From NCBI RefSeq assembly GCF_052056295.1, contig NZ_CP182493.1:2542001-2606000 (forward strand): a stretch of DNA of 64,000 bases. The letters run 5' to 3'. Within the stretch, counting starts at the first letter, position 1. Every line of letters starts with the position of its first letter. The notes beneath the pieces are model-generated. The model worked only from the letters and a program-made list of their open reading frames with translations. It searched no databases and had not been told where the DNA came from. A program made the translations under genes and the position numbers. This document shows, one piece after another, positions 26,912-34,179 of this stretch. The DNA comes from Catenovulum sp052056295. GTDB taxonomy: Bacteria; Pseudomonadota; Gammaproteobacteria; Enterobacterales; Alteromonadaceae.

Positions 26912-27400
26912 ATGACTATTTACGAAGTTCTTAACATCAGTGTGCAGTTTTTAATGATCGGCATTATTGCCAGTGGTTTTGTTTATGCACGCAAACAATT
27001 TAATTTACACGCGCGCTCACACGAGTGGGAGCGCATGGTACTTACCCAAAATGCAATTGCGGACTTTCGCAAAAATCAAAGTTTGCGTCATATCAGCCAT
27101 AAACTTGGATATCTAGGTGAACAGCACCAAGTTGATTTAGCCGAGCTCAACCAAGCGTTTGCGGAAGATTCAGAATTACGCGCTGATGTGCATATGTACC
27201 TAAACCAAATTGAGATTTTGGCTGCCGGCGTATTAAATGGTGTATACGAAGAAAAACTGATCCAAGATAGTATGGGCAACACTATCATTTATGCGTTCAA
27301 GTTTTTTCAGCAATATATTGAACAAAGACGCTTAGATTTGAGTCCGAAGTTATACCAAAAAACTCAAACTATAGTGCAAACTTGGGCGAAAGCTGCCTAG
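26912..27400 (+). CDS. DUF4760-like membrane protein
   Basis: A 162-aa protein with one N-terminal membrane helix (VLNISVQFLMIGIIASGFVYARKQF) and a helical soluble part with HEWERMVLTQNAIADFRKN and MYLNQIEILAAGVLNGVYEEKLI. The pattern of a helix followed by a NxxE-type bundle resembles the DUF4760 family; function unknown. It is divergent from hemC, and the DUF6279 lipoprotein gene follows after 23 bp, so the two probably form an operon. Confidence 0.65.
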   Translation: MTIYEVLNISVQFLMIGIIASGFVYARKQFNLHARSHEWERMVLTQNAIADFRKNQSLRHISHKLGYLGEQHQVDLAELNQAFAEDSELRADVHMYLNQIEILAAGVLNGVYEEKLIQDSMGNTIIYAFKFFQQYIEQRRLDLSPKLYQKTQTIVQTWAKAA

Positions 27401-27423
27401 CTTATCAACACACAAGGAAAGTC

Positions 27424-28263
27424 ATGTTTAAAAAAATTATTCTGCTCGTTTTAATCTTCAGCTTAGCTGGCTGCAGTTTGTCGTTTATGTACAACCGCGC
27501 ACACTGGTGGGCTGACTGGTATTTAGACGACTTTGTTGATTTAACTTCCGAGCAGCAGGATGTGTTTGATCAGCAATTTAAACTGTGGCACCAATGGCAT
27601 AGAAGCCAGCAATTACCTTTGTATCAAGCTCAATTTGCTTTGGTTAAACAGCAATTTAACCAAGGTATCGGCGAAGGTGGATTAAATGAAGCTGCGTTAC
27701 TTGAGCATGTCAATGCGTTTGAAAAGTATTGGCGCGATGTACTTATTTATGTCACCCCTGAGTTAGCCCAACTCGCGGTTAGTTTATCTGCAGAACAAAA
27801 GCAGCAATTAATCAGTAACATCCGCAAAAATAACCAAGAAAAACAGCAGGAGTGGGATGAACAAACGGATGAAGAAAAACACCAGAATTTTATCGACAAG
27901 CAAGTAGAGCAATATCAAGACTGGTTTGGTCGCTTAAACAAACAGCAGAAGCAGTTAATTGCGCAGCAGAGTGATTTATATGTTGGCACGCGCGGCCAAT
28001 GGTTTCAGTATCAAAATGATTGGTTGGCGGCATTTGAGCAAGCTTTGTTGGCGTCTGATGTGGCCAAAGTCAGCCAATTAATTGCTCGACCTTATGATTT
28101 ACGCAGTGAAGTTTTGCAGCAAAACGTAATGCGCAATCGCGGTTTGTATGTAAAAAACACCCACAAACTAATGCTGGGTTTAACCGACAAACAACAGCAC
28201 CATTTATTGTCTGAGTTAGATGATTATGAGTCGACTTTTAGAAATTTATATCAGGATTATTGA
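27424..28263 (+). CDS. DUF6279-like lipoprotein
   Basis: A 279-aa lipoprotein: signal peptide MFKKIILLVLIFSLAGC, then SLSFMYNRAHWWADWYLDDFVDLTSEQQ, a pattern I associate with the DUF6279 family of gammaproteobacteria. The remainder is helical and very rich in Gln, Lys and Glu. The ATG at 27424 is preceded by AAGGAAAG, a good ribosome-binding site; the frame is open upstream to within the DUF4760 gene. Function unknown. Downstream lies the 725-bp repeat region. Confidence 0.75.
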   Translation: MFKKIILLVLIFSLAGCSLSFMYNRAHWWADWYLDDFVDLTSEQQDVFDQQFKLWHQWHRSQQLPLYQAQFALVKQQFNQGIGEGGLNEAALLEHVNAFEKYWRDVLIYVTPELAQLAVSLSAEQKQQLISNIRKNNQEKQQEWDEQTDEEKHQNFIDKQVEQYQDWFGRLNKQQKQLIAQQSDLYVGTRGQWFQYQNDWLAAFEQALLASDVAKVSQLIARPYDLRSEVLQQNVMRNRGLYVKNTHKLMLGLTDKQQHHLLSELDDYESTFRNLYQDY

Positions 28264-28306
28264 ATTATAGCGTTCCCAAACGCTGCTTGTACCGTGCATT
28301 ATAAAC

Positions 28307-28419
28307 AAAAGAGCGAGAGCATAACTTTCGCAAAACCGCTGTGAATACATCCTTGTACGCTTCGCTTTTTCATCCCTGAAAAAGAAATTTTGCTCTAAGT
28401 TATTGCACCCGCTCGTTTT
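28307..28419 (-). repeat. Palindromic element E5
   Basis: A 113-bp element 43 bp after the DUF6279 stop. The left arm AAAAGAGCGAGAGCATAACT pairs with the right arm (reverse complement AAAACGAGCGGGTGCAATAACT). It shares arms and the flanking word TATTGTGGTGCGGCT with E1 but lacks the E1 middle module. On the minus strand it has TTTTTCAGGGATGAAAAA (28366-28383, 7-bp stem, loop GGGA) and TACAAGGATGTA (28346-28357); the latter with its neighbours reads GTACAAGGATGT, a full CsrA consensus match. Confidence 0.8.
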
Positions 28420-28549
28420 ACCTATTGTGGTGCGGCTATGTTTCTAGCCCAATTACCCAACTTTCAACCAGACTTCTACCTGCAATAAATGAGTTTTGTC
28501 GGCATTTCTAGCCTATTCATCAGCATTTAAACAGCCATAAAAATGTAAA

Positions 28550-28662
28550 GGCTGGTGGATGGATGTGTTGCGAGCAAAACTTCACAAAACATGGAAGTTT
28601 TGTGCGAGCGATTCACGGATGAACTTGCAGCGTTTTTGCGAGGAATACTCCATTTGCCTGCC
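28550..28662 (+). repeat. Palindromic element E6 (short form)
   Basis: A 113-bp element in tandem unit 1. The arms GGCTGGTGGATGGATGTGTT and (reverse complement) GGCAGGCAAATGGAGTATTC run inward to GCAAAA/TTTTGC. On the plus strand, CACAAAAC-ATGGAA-GTTTTGTG forms an 8-bp stem with GGA in a hexaloop, and TTCACGGATGAA (28612-28623) forms the second GGA hairpin. Confidence 0.82.
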
Positions 28663-28803
28663 GACGTCTCTGTCACCAATCCAGTAGCAACAAATCAGCA
28701 TTCAATCAGGCTGTGGTGGCGCTGTGTTTCTACCTGCAATAAATGAGTTTTGTCGGCATTTCTAGCCTATTCATCAGCATTTAAACAGCCATAAAAATGT
28801 AAA

Positions 28804-28916
28804 GGCTGGTGGATGGATGTGTTGCGAGCAAAACTTCACAAAACATGGAAGTTTTGTGCGAGCGATTCACGGACGAACTTGCAGCGTTTTTGCGAGGAAT
28901 ACTCCATTTGCCTGCT
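28804..28916 (+). repeat. Palindromic element E7 (short form)
   Basis: The copy of E6 in tandem unit 2. The main change is in the second hairpin, TTCACGGACGAA (28866-28877), where T to C disturbs the closing A-T pair but leaves GGA in place. The CACAAAAC/GTTTTGTG hairpin is unchanged. Confidence 0.82.
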
Positions 28917-28988
28917 GACGTCTCTGCCACCAATCCAATAGCAATAAATCAGCTTTCAACCAGACTTAATCAAGCAGCCTTGTTGCCG

Positions 28989-29360
28989 TTATTTGGAAAT
29001 CCAAATCATTTTAACATCTGGGACGGCTGCTTTTATAAGCGAGCTGAGTTTAACCACTTGCTCATTGTTATTTGTTGGATGCGCTACCAACACGATAGAT
29101 GCTAATTGGCAGTCTTGTGTATGAGAAACTAAATGTTTGTGCAATTCTTCTTCTGTGACGCTCTGTTTCTCAAGAAACAAGTTTGATTGGTTGTTTAATC
29201 TGACAGTATGAGTTTTACACTGGTTGCTTTTGGGCAGGGTACAAGTTTGGACAGAGTTTAGACTAACCGTCGTCTCCGTTGGCTTCCAAGCAACAAATGC
29301 AAAGTACAAACACAAACTTAATAAAATTGCGATAAATCCATATTGAATTGAACTTTGCAT
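28989..29360 (-). CDS. Small single-span membrane protein, possibly ExbD-like
   Basis: A 123-aa protein with one N-terminal helix (YGFIAILLSLCLYFAFVAW) and a periplasmic domain. The C-terminal part VTEEELHKHLVSHTQ...SIVLVAHPTNNNEQVVKLSSLIKAAVPDVKMIWIS has the layout of the ExbD/TolR periplasmic fold (v-beta strand, then a 'vvkl...' helix, then a final strand), but the membrane Asp of ExbD is absent and no ExbB partner is nearby. The similarity is weak and is only a suggestion. It is 11 bp downstream of gppA on the same strand, so probably co-transcribed. Confidence 0.55.
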   Translation of the reverse strand: MQSSIQYGFIAILLSLCLYFAFVAWKPTETTVSLNSVQTCTLPKSNQCKTHTVRLNNQSNLFLEKQSVTEEELHKHLVSHTQDCQLASIVLVAHPTNNNEQVVKLSSLIKAAVPDVKMIWISK

Positions 29361-29371
29361 ATCCGTGTCCT

Positions 29372-30865
29372 CTAACTAAAAGTAAAATGCCATCCTACTT
29401 TTTGTTGATATTCTTGTTCCTGCTGCAACTCACTATCCATCAGTGGATGCGCGGCTAACCAATTGGCTTCAAAGGTTAAATTTAAATCGTTTAGACCTGT
29501 ACTACACAATTTTACTTTAGGTAACACTTCATCTTTACGGCGCATGGTTAGCAACACTGCCAAACGCAATAAGCGAGTTAATTGGCCTGCCAATATGGGG
29601 CTGGTCATAGTTTGGCTGTTTACTTCAGCCATATCTATGTCTTCGCGGTAGTTCTTAACAATCGATATTAACAGTTTGCGTTGTGCCAAACTAAAACCTG
29701 GTATTGCCGTATTGCTCAAAATATAGGCGGCGTGGCGTGCAGCAAACTTAAAATCTACAGTTAAGCCAACTTCGTGTAATACACTGGCAGCTTCTAAAAT
29801 AGCTCGGCTATCATGTTGCTCTAACGCCCAGTGTACGTGCAACTGGTCGAATAAACTTAACGCAATATCACGAACGCGAAAAGCTTGTTCTTTATCTAAA
29901 CGATAACGTTGAATAAAGCTGGTTAAAGTACGTTGGCGGATATCTTGTTGCTGCAAGCAAGGGATCATGCCGTAGATAATGCCTTCACGCAGTGCACCAC
30001 CAGCCACTACCATATAACTGATATTTAGCGCTTGGAAAATGGCGATTAAAATAGCTAAACCACTAACAAATACTGGACGGCGTTCGTGGGCTAAACCAAC
30101 TATATTGAGTTTATCAATATGGCCGCAGTCTATGCAGGCATCGCGTAATTTTAATAACTTGTCCAAGGTGATCATTTCATTATCACCTTGGGCAATTAAT
30201 ACTTCTTGAATAGCCTGAGGTGTGCCAGACGCACCTAAACAAGCTTGCCAGCCAAATGCCATATAGGGTTGTAATTTACCTGACATTTGTGATTGTGCTG
30301 CAGCCGTGGCCATTTCAAAATTGCGTAGCGTGATTTGGTCGTTTTCAAAAAAGCGTTTTTTGTAAGTAACACAGCCCATGTTTAGGCTGTTAACAACAAT
30401 AGGAGTGAAACGCTCGCCACAGACCATTTCTGTACTGGCACCACCAATATCAATCACCAATTTTGTAACTGAGGTGCCAGAGGTGTGGGCGACACCAACA
30501 TAAATAAGCCGAGCTTCTTCTTCACCACTAATCACATCTATTCTGTGATTAAGAATTTCTTCGGCTTTATCTAAAAACACATCGGCGTTTTGCGCTAAGC
30601 GCAACGCCGCTGTGCCGACAATACGAACATTTTTGGCAGGAATATCTTGTAGGCGTTCAGCAAATAATGACAAACAATCCCAACCACGCGCCATCGCGGC
30701 TTGGTCTAATTCGCCATTATCTTGCAATCCAGCGGCTAATCGAACTTTGCGTTTAATTTTGCCTATAGTTTGCACGCTCCCTTCAACAGAGCGCACAATT
30801 AACATATGAAAGCTGTTTGAACCTAAATCAATAGCAGCATAAATCGGATAATGCTGATCGGCCAT
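29372..30865 (-). CDS. gppA: Ppx/GppA phosphatase (GppA-type)
   Basis: A 497-aa ASKHA-fold phosphatase that removes a phosphate from pppGpp to give ppGpp and/or degrades polyphosphate. The N-terminal phosphate loop AAIDLGSNSFHMLIVR, GTAALRLAQNADVFL, the catalytic region ISGEEEARLIYVGV and the second loop VIDIGGASTEMV are intact. The C-terminal HD-like helical domain (about 320-497) is present. Ppx and GppA are hard to tell apart; adjacency to rhlB-trxA-rho, as in E. coli, favours GppA. 18-bp gap to rhlB on the same strand suggests one transcript. Confidence 0.9.
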   Translation of the reverse strand: MADQHYPIYAAIDLGSNSFHMLIVRSVEGSVQTIGKIKRKVRLAAGLQDNGELDQAAMARGWDCLSLFAERLQDIPAKNVRIVGTAALRLAQNADVFLDKAEEILNHRIDVISGEEEARLIYVGVAHTSGTSVTKLVIDIGGASTEMVCGERFTPIVVNSLNMGCVTYKKRFFENDQITLRNFEMATAAAQSQMSGKLQPYMAFGWQACLGASGTPQAIQEVLIAQGDNEMITLDKLLKLRDACIDCGHIDKLNIVGLAHERRPVFVSGLAILIAIFQALNISYMVVAGGALREGIIYGMIPCLQQQDIRQRTLTSFIQRYRLDKEQAFRVRDIALSLFDQLHVHWALEQHDSRAILEAASVLHEVGLTVDFKFAARHAAYILSNTAIPGFSLAQRKLLISIVKNYREDIDMAEVNSQTMTSPILAGQLTRLLRLAVLLTMRRKDEVLPKVKLCSTGLNDLNLTFEANWLAAHPLMDSELQQEQEYQQKVGWHFTFS

Positions 30866-30883
30866 ATAGGCAATACTCCTTAA

Positions 30884-32146
30884 CTAGCGACGACCTCTTG
30901 TTCTTTGTTTACTGTCGGTACGTCCGCCTTGCATACGTCTTTTATAATGTGGTTTTGGTGCAGTTACATCATCCAGCAATGCAGTTGGATCATACTTACT
31001 TACAGGTATAGCATGATCTATATATTCCTCAATAGCTGGCAAGTTATAAACATACTTTTCGCAGGCTAAACTAATAGCATGGCCTGTTGCACCCGCTCGG
31101 CCAGTACGACCAATACGATGCACATAATCTTCGCAGTCATCTGGTAAATCATAGTTGAATACATGGGTCACTTGTGGAATATGTAACCCACGTGCTGCCA
31201 CATCAGTTGCAACCAAGATATCTAATTTACCCTCAGTAAACTGCTTTAAAATGCTCAAACGTTTTTTCTGCGGGACATCACCTGTTAATAAACCAACTCT
31301 GTGTTTGTCAGCTTTTAGCCATTGATAAACATCTTCACAACCGTGTTTGGTATTGCTAAAGACAATTGCTTTATCTGGCCATTCATCTTCTATAAGGGTT
31401 AATAGAAGCAACATTTTGTCTTCGTTAGCCGGATAAAATAATTCTTCGCTGATGCGCGTATTAGTCATTTCTTCAGGTGCAATGTGCACATGGGTTGGAC
31501 TATTCATATGTTCGTAGGCTAATTCTTGTACACGCATAGACAAGGTAGCGGAAAATAACATGCTCAGTCTTTGTTTAGCTGCAGGCATGCGACGGAATAA
31601 AAAACGAATGTCTTTGATAAAACCTAAATCAAACATGCGATCGGCTTCATCTAGCACTACAGATTCAATTTTGCTTAGATCAATAAGACCTTGCTTATAA
31701 TAATCTATAATACGTCCGGTTGTGCCAATGACTATGTCTGCACCAGCTTCAAGCTGCTCTGTTTGCGCTTGATAACCTTCGCCTCCATAAATTAAAGCAA
31801 GCTTTAAACCTGTATGTTTTGCTAATAAAGCTGCGTCGTTATGAATTTGTACAACCAGTTCACGCGTCGGGGCTAGTATAAGTGCGCGAATTTGTTTTGA
31901 AGTCCTGTCCTGTGGGGCTTGGTTAGACATTAAATGGTTGAACATTGCCACCAAAAAAGCCATAGTTTTGCCCGTACCAGTCTGTGCTTGACCCGCAACA
32001 TCTCCGCCTGCCAATGCAACTGGCAAGCTCTGAGCCTGAATAGGTGTACAGTGTTTATAGTTAGCTTCAGCTAACGCTTGGTGAACACTTGCATGCAAAT
32101 TTAATGATGCAAATTCAACCTGTGATAAGTGAGTTTGTATTGTCAT
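30884..32146 (-). CDS. rhlB: ATP-dependent RNA helicase RhlB
   Basis: DEAD-box helicase of the RNA degradosome. The protein is 420 aa with Q-motif (FASLNLHASVHQAL...CTPIQAQSLP), motif I AQTGTGKT near residue 55, Ia PTRELVVQI, II LDEADRMFDLGF near 165, III SAT, V DVAARGLHI and VI HRIGRTGRAG. A short basic tail (RRMQGGRTDSKQRTRGRR) ends it, typical of RhlB. It is divergent from trxA with a 106-bp gap, and the gppA-rhlB/trxA-rho arrangement matches E. coli. Confidence 0.95.
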   Translation of the reverse strand: MTIQTHLSQVEFASLNLHASVHQALAEANYKHCTPIQAQSLPVALAGGDVAGQAQTGTGKTMAFLVAMFNHLMSNQAPQDRTSKQIRALILAPTRELVVQIHNDAALLAKHTGLKLALIYGGEGYQAQTEQLEAGADIVIGTTGRIIDYYKQGLIDLSKIESVVLDEADRMFDLGFIKDIRFLFRRMPAAKQRLSMLFSATLSMRVQELAYEHMNSPTHVHIAPEEMTNTRISEELFYPANEDKMLLLLTLIEDEWPDKAIVFSNTKHGCEDVYQWLKADKHRVGLLTGDVPQKKRLSILKQFTEGKLDILVATDVAARGLHIPQVTHVFNYDLPDDCEDYVHRIGRTGRAGATGHAISLACEKYVYNLPAIEEYIDHAIPVSKYDPTALLDDVTAPKPHYKRRMQGGRTDSKQRTRGRR

Positions 32147-32252
32147 AGTTGCTCAAGCATATCAGTTTCAGCTTGCAAAAAGAATCCGAATAGATTAAAA
32201 AAACAGTCTGTTTTATTCTCAACGGTTTTAGCCGCAAAATTTGGAGAAATTA

Positions 32253-32582
32253 ATGAGCTCTGATGCCATTTTAACTTTATCAGACGCAAGCTTTGAGTCT
32301 GATGTATTAAACTCTGAAAAGCCAGTATTAGTAGATTTTTGGGCAGAATGGTGTGGTCCTTGTAAAATGATCGCGCCTATTTTGGATGAAGTTGCTAACG
32401 ACTACGCGGACAAAGTAACAGTGGGTAAATTAAATATTGACCAAAACAACGCGTCACCAGCTAAATATGGTGTGCGTGGTATTCCTACTTTATTATTGTT
32501 CAAATCAGGTAGTGTTGCTGCTACTAAAGTTGGTGCTTTATCAAAGACTCAACTTAAGCAATGGTTAGACGAAAACCTATAA
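32253..32582 (+). CDS. trxA: Thioredoxin 1
   Basis: A 109-aa cytoplasmic disulfide reductase with active site WAEWCGPCKM near residues 29-38 and the cis-proline loop VRGIPTLLLF near 74-83. The ATG at 32253 has GGAGAAA at 32243; a TTG 12 nt upstream is not needed. Codon use is that of a highly expressed gene. A strong terminator separates it from rho. Confidence 0.97.
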   Translation: MSSDAILTLSDASFESDVLNSEKPVLVDFWAEWCGPCKMIAPILDEVANDYADKVTVGKLNIDQNNASPAKYGVRGIPTLLLFKSGSVAATKVGALSKTQLKQWLDENL

Positions 32583-32610
32583 TTTTAGGCTAGCTAATCA
32601 CTAGAAAATT

Positions 32611-32639
32611 GAAGCTCTAGAAAAAAGAGCTTCTTTTTT
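32611..32639 (+). terminator. trxA terminator
   Basis: The stem GAAGCTCT/AGAGCTTC with an A-rich loop is followed by TTTTTT, a classical intrinsic terminator 28 bp after trxA. Confidence 0.93.
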
Positions 32640-32778
32640 CTGGATCTATTTAATTTTAAGTGCTACCTTATTTTTTAGTTGTTACTTATTCGAAGTGCAA
32701 CGTCTAATTATTTTTCCCTGTTAATCCTAATCAAGCAAGTACTGTTTCAGCCAGTCTCTGAGATAAGAACCCACCAAT

Positions 32779-34047
32779 ATGAACTTAACGGAACTTAAAA
32801 ACAAACCTATTAACGAATTGGTCCAGCTAGCCGAGTCTATGGGACTCGAAAACATGGCGCGTTTACGTAAACAAGACATAATTTTTGCAATCTTGAAAAA
32901 GCATGCCAAAAGTGGCGAAGACATCTTTGGTGATGGTGTGCTTGAGATTTTGCAGGATGGATTTGGCTTTTTGCGTTCAGCAGACTCGTCTTTCTTAGCC
33001 GGTCCAGATGACATTTACGTATCACCTTCACAAATTCGTCGTTTCAATTTGCGCACAGGTGATTCTATCGCGGGTAAAATTCGTCCACCAAAAGAAGGTG
33101 AGCGTTATTTTGCATTATTAAAAATTAACCAAGTTAACTTTGATAAGCCTGAAAACTCGCGCAATAAGATTTTATTTGAAAACTTAACTCCGCTACACGC
33201 CAACGAGCGTATGGTGATGGAGCGTGGTAACGGTAGTACCGAAGATATTACTGCACGTGTTTTAGATTTAGCTTCACCAATTGGTAAAGGCCAACGTGCC
33301 TTGGTTGTTGCTCCGCCAAAAGCGGGTAAAACCATGTTACTACAAAACATTGCACAATCTATTTCAGCTAACCACCCAGAATGTGTGTTAATGGTGTTGT
33401 TAATTGACGAGCGCCCTGAAGAAGTTACTGAAATGCAACGTTTGGTTAATGGTGAAGTGGTTGCTTCAACATTCGACGAACCTGCTAGCCGTCACGTGCA
33501 AGTTGCTGAAATGGTCATTGAAAAAGCTAAGCGTTTAGTTGAGCACAAAAAAGATGTAGTGATTCTTCTTGATTCAATCACTCGTCTAGCACGTGCGTAC
33601 AACACTGTCATTCCTTCATCTGGTAAGGTATTAACAGGTGGTGTAGACGCAAATGCATTACACAAACCTAAACGTTTCTTTGGTGCTGCGCGTAATGTAG
33701 AAGAAGGTGGTAGTTTAACTATTATCGCAACTGCGTTAATTGATACCGGCTCTAAAATGGATGAAGTTATCTACGAAGAGTTTAAAGGTACAGGTAATAT
33801 GGAAATACACTTAAACCGTAAGATTGCGGAAAAACGTGTATTCCCTGCTATCGACTTCAACCGCTCAGGCACGCGTCGTGAAGAGTTGTTAACTTCACAA
33901 GAAGAGCTACAAAAAATGTGGATCTTACGCAAGATAGTGCATGAAATGAGTGAAACTGACGCAATGGAATTCTTAATTGATAAATTGTCTATGACAAAAA
34001 CTAATGATGAATTCTTCGATGCGATGAAACGTCAAAAAGGCAGTTAA
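32779..34047 (+). CDS. rho: Transcription termination factor Rho
   Basis: A 422-aa hexameric RNA-dependent ATPase/helicase that terminates transcription. N-terminal Rho_N helices (1-45) are followed by the cold-shock RNA-binding domain with DGFGFLRSADSSFLAGPDDIYVSPSQIRRFNLRTGD as landmarks (55-92). Walker A is APPKAGKTM near 178, Walker B LLDSITRLARAYN near 265, and the R loop and secondary site are in the C-terminal half. Length and motifs are those of E. coli Rho. No strong ribosome-binding site precedes the ATG; the 196-bp gap from trxA could host Rho autoregulation, as known in E. coli, but I cannot show that here. Confidence 0.97.
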   Translation: MNLTELKNKPINELVQLAESMGLENMARLRKQDIIFAILKKHAKSGEDIFGDGVLEILQDGFGFLRSADSSFLAGPDDIYVSPSQIRRFNLRTGDSIAGKIRPPKEGERYFALLKINQVNFDKPENSRNKILFENLTPLHANERMVMERGNGSTEDITARVLDLASPIGKGQRALVVAPPKAGKTMLLQNIAQSISANHPECVLMVLLIDERPEEVTEMQRLVNGEVVASTFDEPASRHVQVAEMVIEKAKRLVEHKKDVVILLDSITRLARAYNTVIPSSGKVLTGGVDANALHKPKRFFGAARNVEEGGSLTIIATALIDTGSKMDEVIYEEFKGTGNMEIHLNRKIAEKRVFPAIDFNRSGTRREELLTSQEELQKMWILRKIVHEMSETDAMEFLIDKLSMTKTNDEFFDAMKRQKGS

Positions 34048-34081
34048 TCAGCGAAATATCGCGTTAACTAAATAGTTTCCA

Positions 34082-34129
34082 AATGGCTGATGCAATGCTA
34101 AATTTTTAGTTATTGCATCGGCCATTTTT
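34082..34129 (+). terminator. rho terminator
   Basis: A 15-bp stem (AATGGCTGATGCAAT against ATTGCATCGGCCATT, one wobble/mismatch) around an AT-rich loop that can itself pair (CTAAA/TTTAG), followed by TTTC. Strong intrinsic terminator 35 bp after rho. Confidence 0.88.
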
Positions 34130-34179
34130 CGTTATTGCGATTAACCGCAATAATCACTACTCATAAAGGAATTCTATCA

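Larger units (their letters stand above)
28474..28981. repeat. Tandem duplication, two units of 254 bp
   Basis: Unit 1 is 28474-28727 and unit 2 is 28728-28981, both starting TTCTACCTGCAATAAATGAG. The first 200 bp of the two units differ at only a few positions; the last 50 bp are more diverged. CTTTCAACCAGACT at the end of unit 2 also occurs immediately before unit 1 (28461-28474), so a third, deleted unit is likely. Each unit contains one short palindromic element. Confidence 0.88.
28264..28988. other. 725-bp gene-free region of palindromic elements
   Basis: No gene is supported. The region starts with a small perfect hairpin AGCGTTCCCAAACGCT (28269-28284), then element E5 and the 254-bp tandem duplication carrying E6 and E7. 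Two small plus-strand open frames (28555-28746, 28809-29105) lie within the duplicated units and share their first 40 residues only because the DNA is duplicated. Confidence 0.75.

Noticed and set aside
28269..28284. Strong terminator after the DUF6279 gene
   Set aside because: AGCGTTCCCAAACGCT is a perfect small hairpin but no T run follows on either strand.
28555..29105. Two plus-strand small open frames sharing the same first 40 residues
   Set aside because: They lie wholly in the tandem duplication, run through the element stems and have no ribosome-binding site; the shared residues reflect duplicated DNA.
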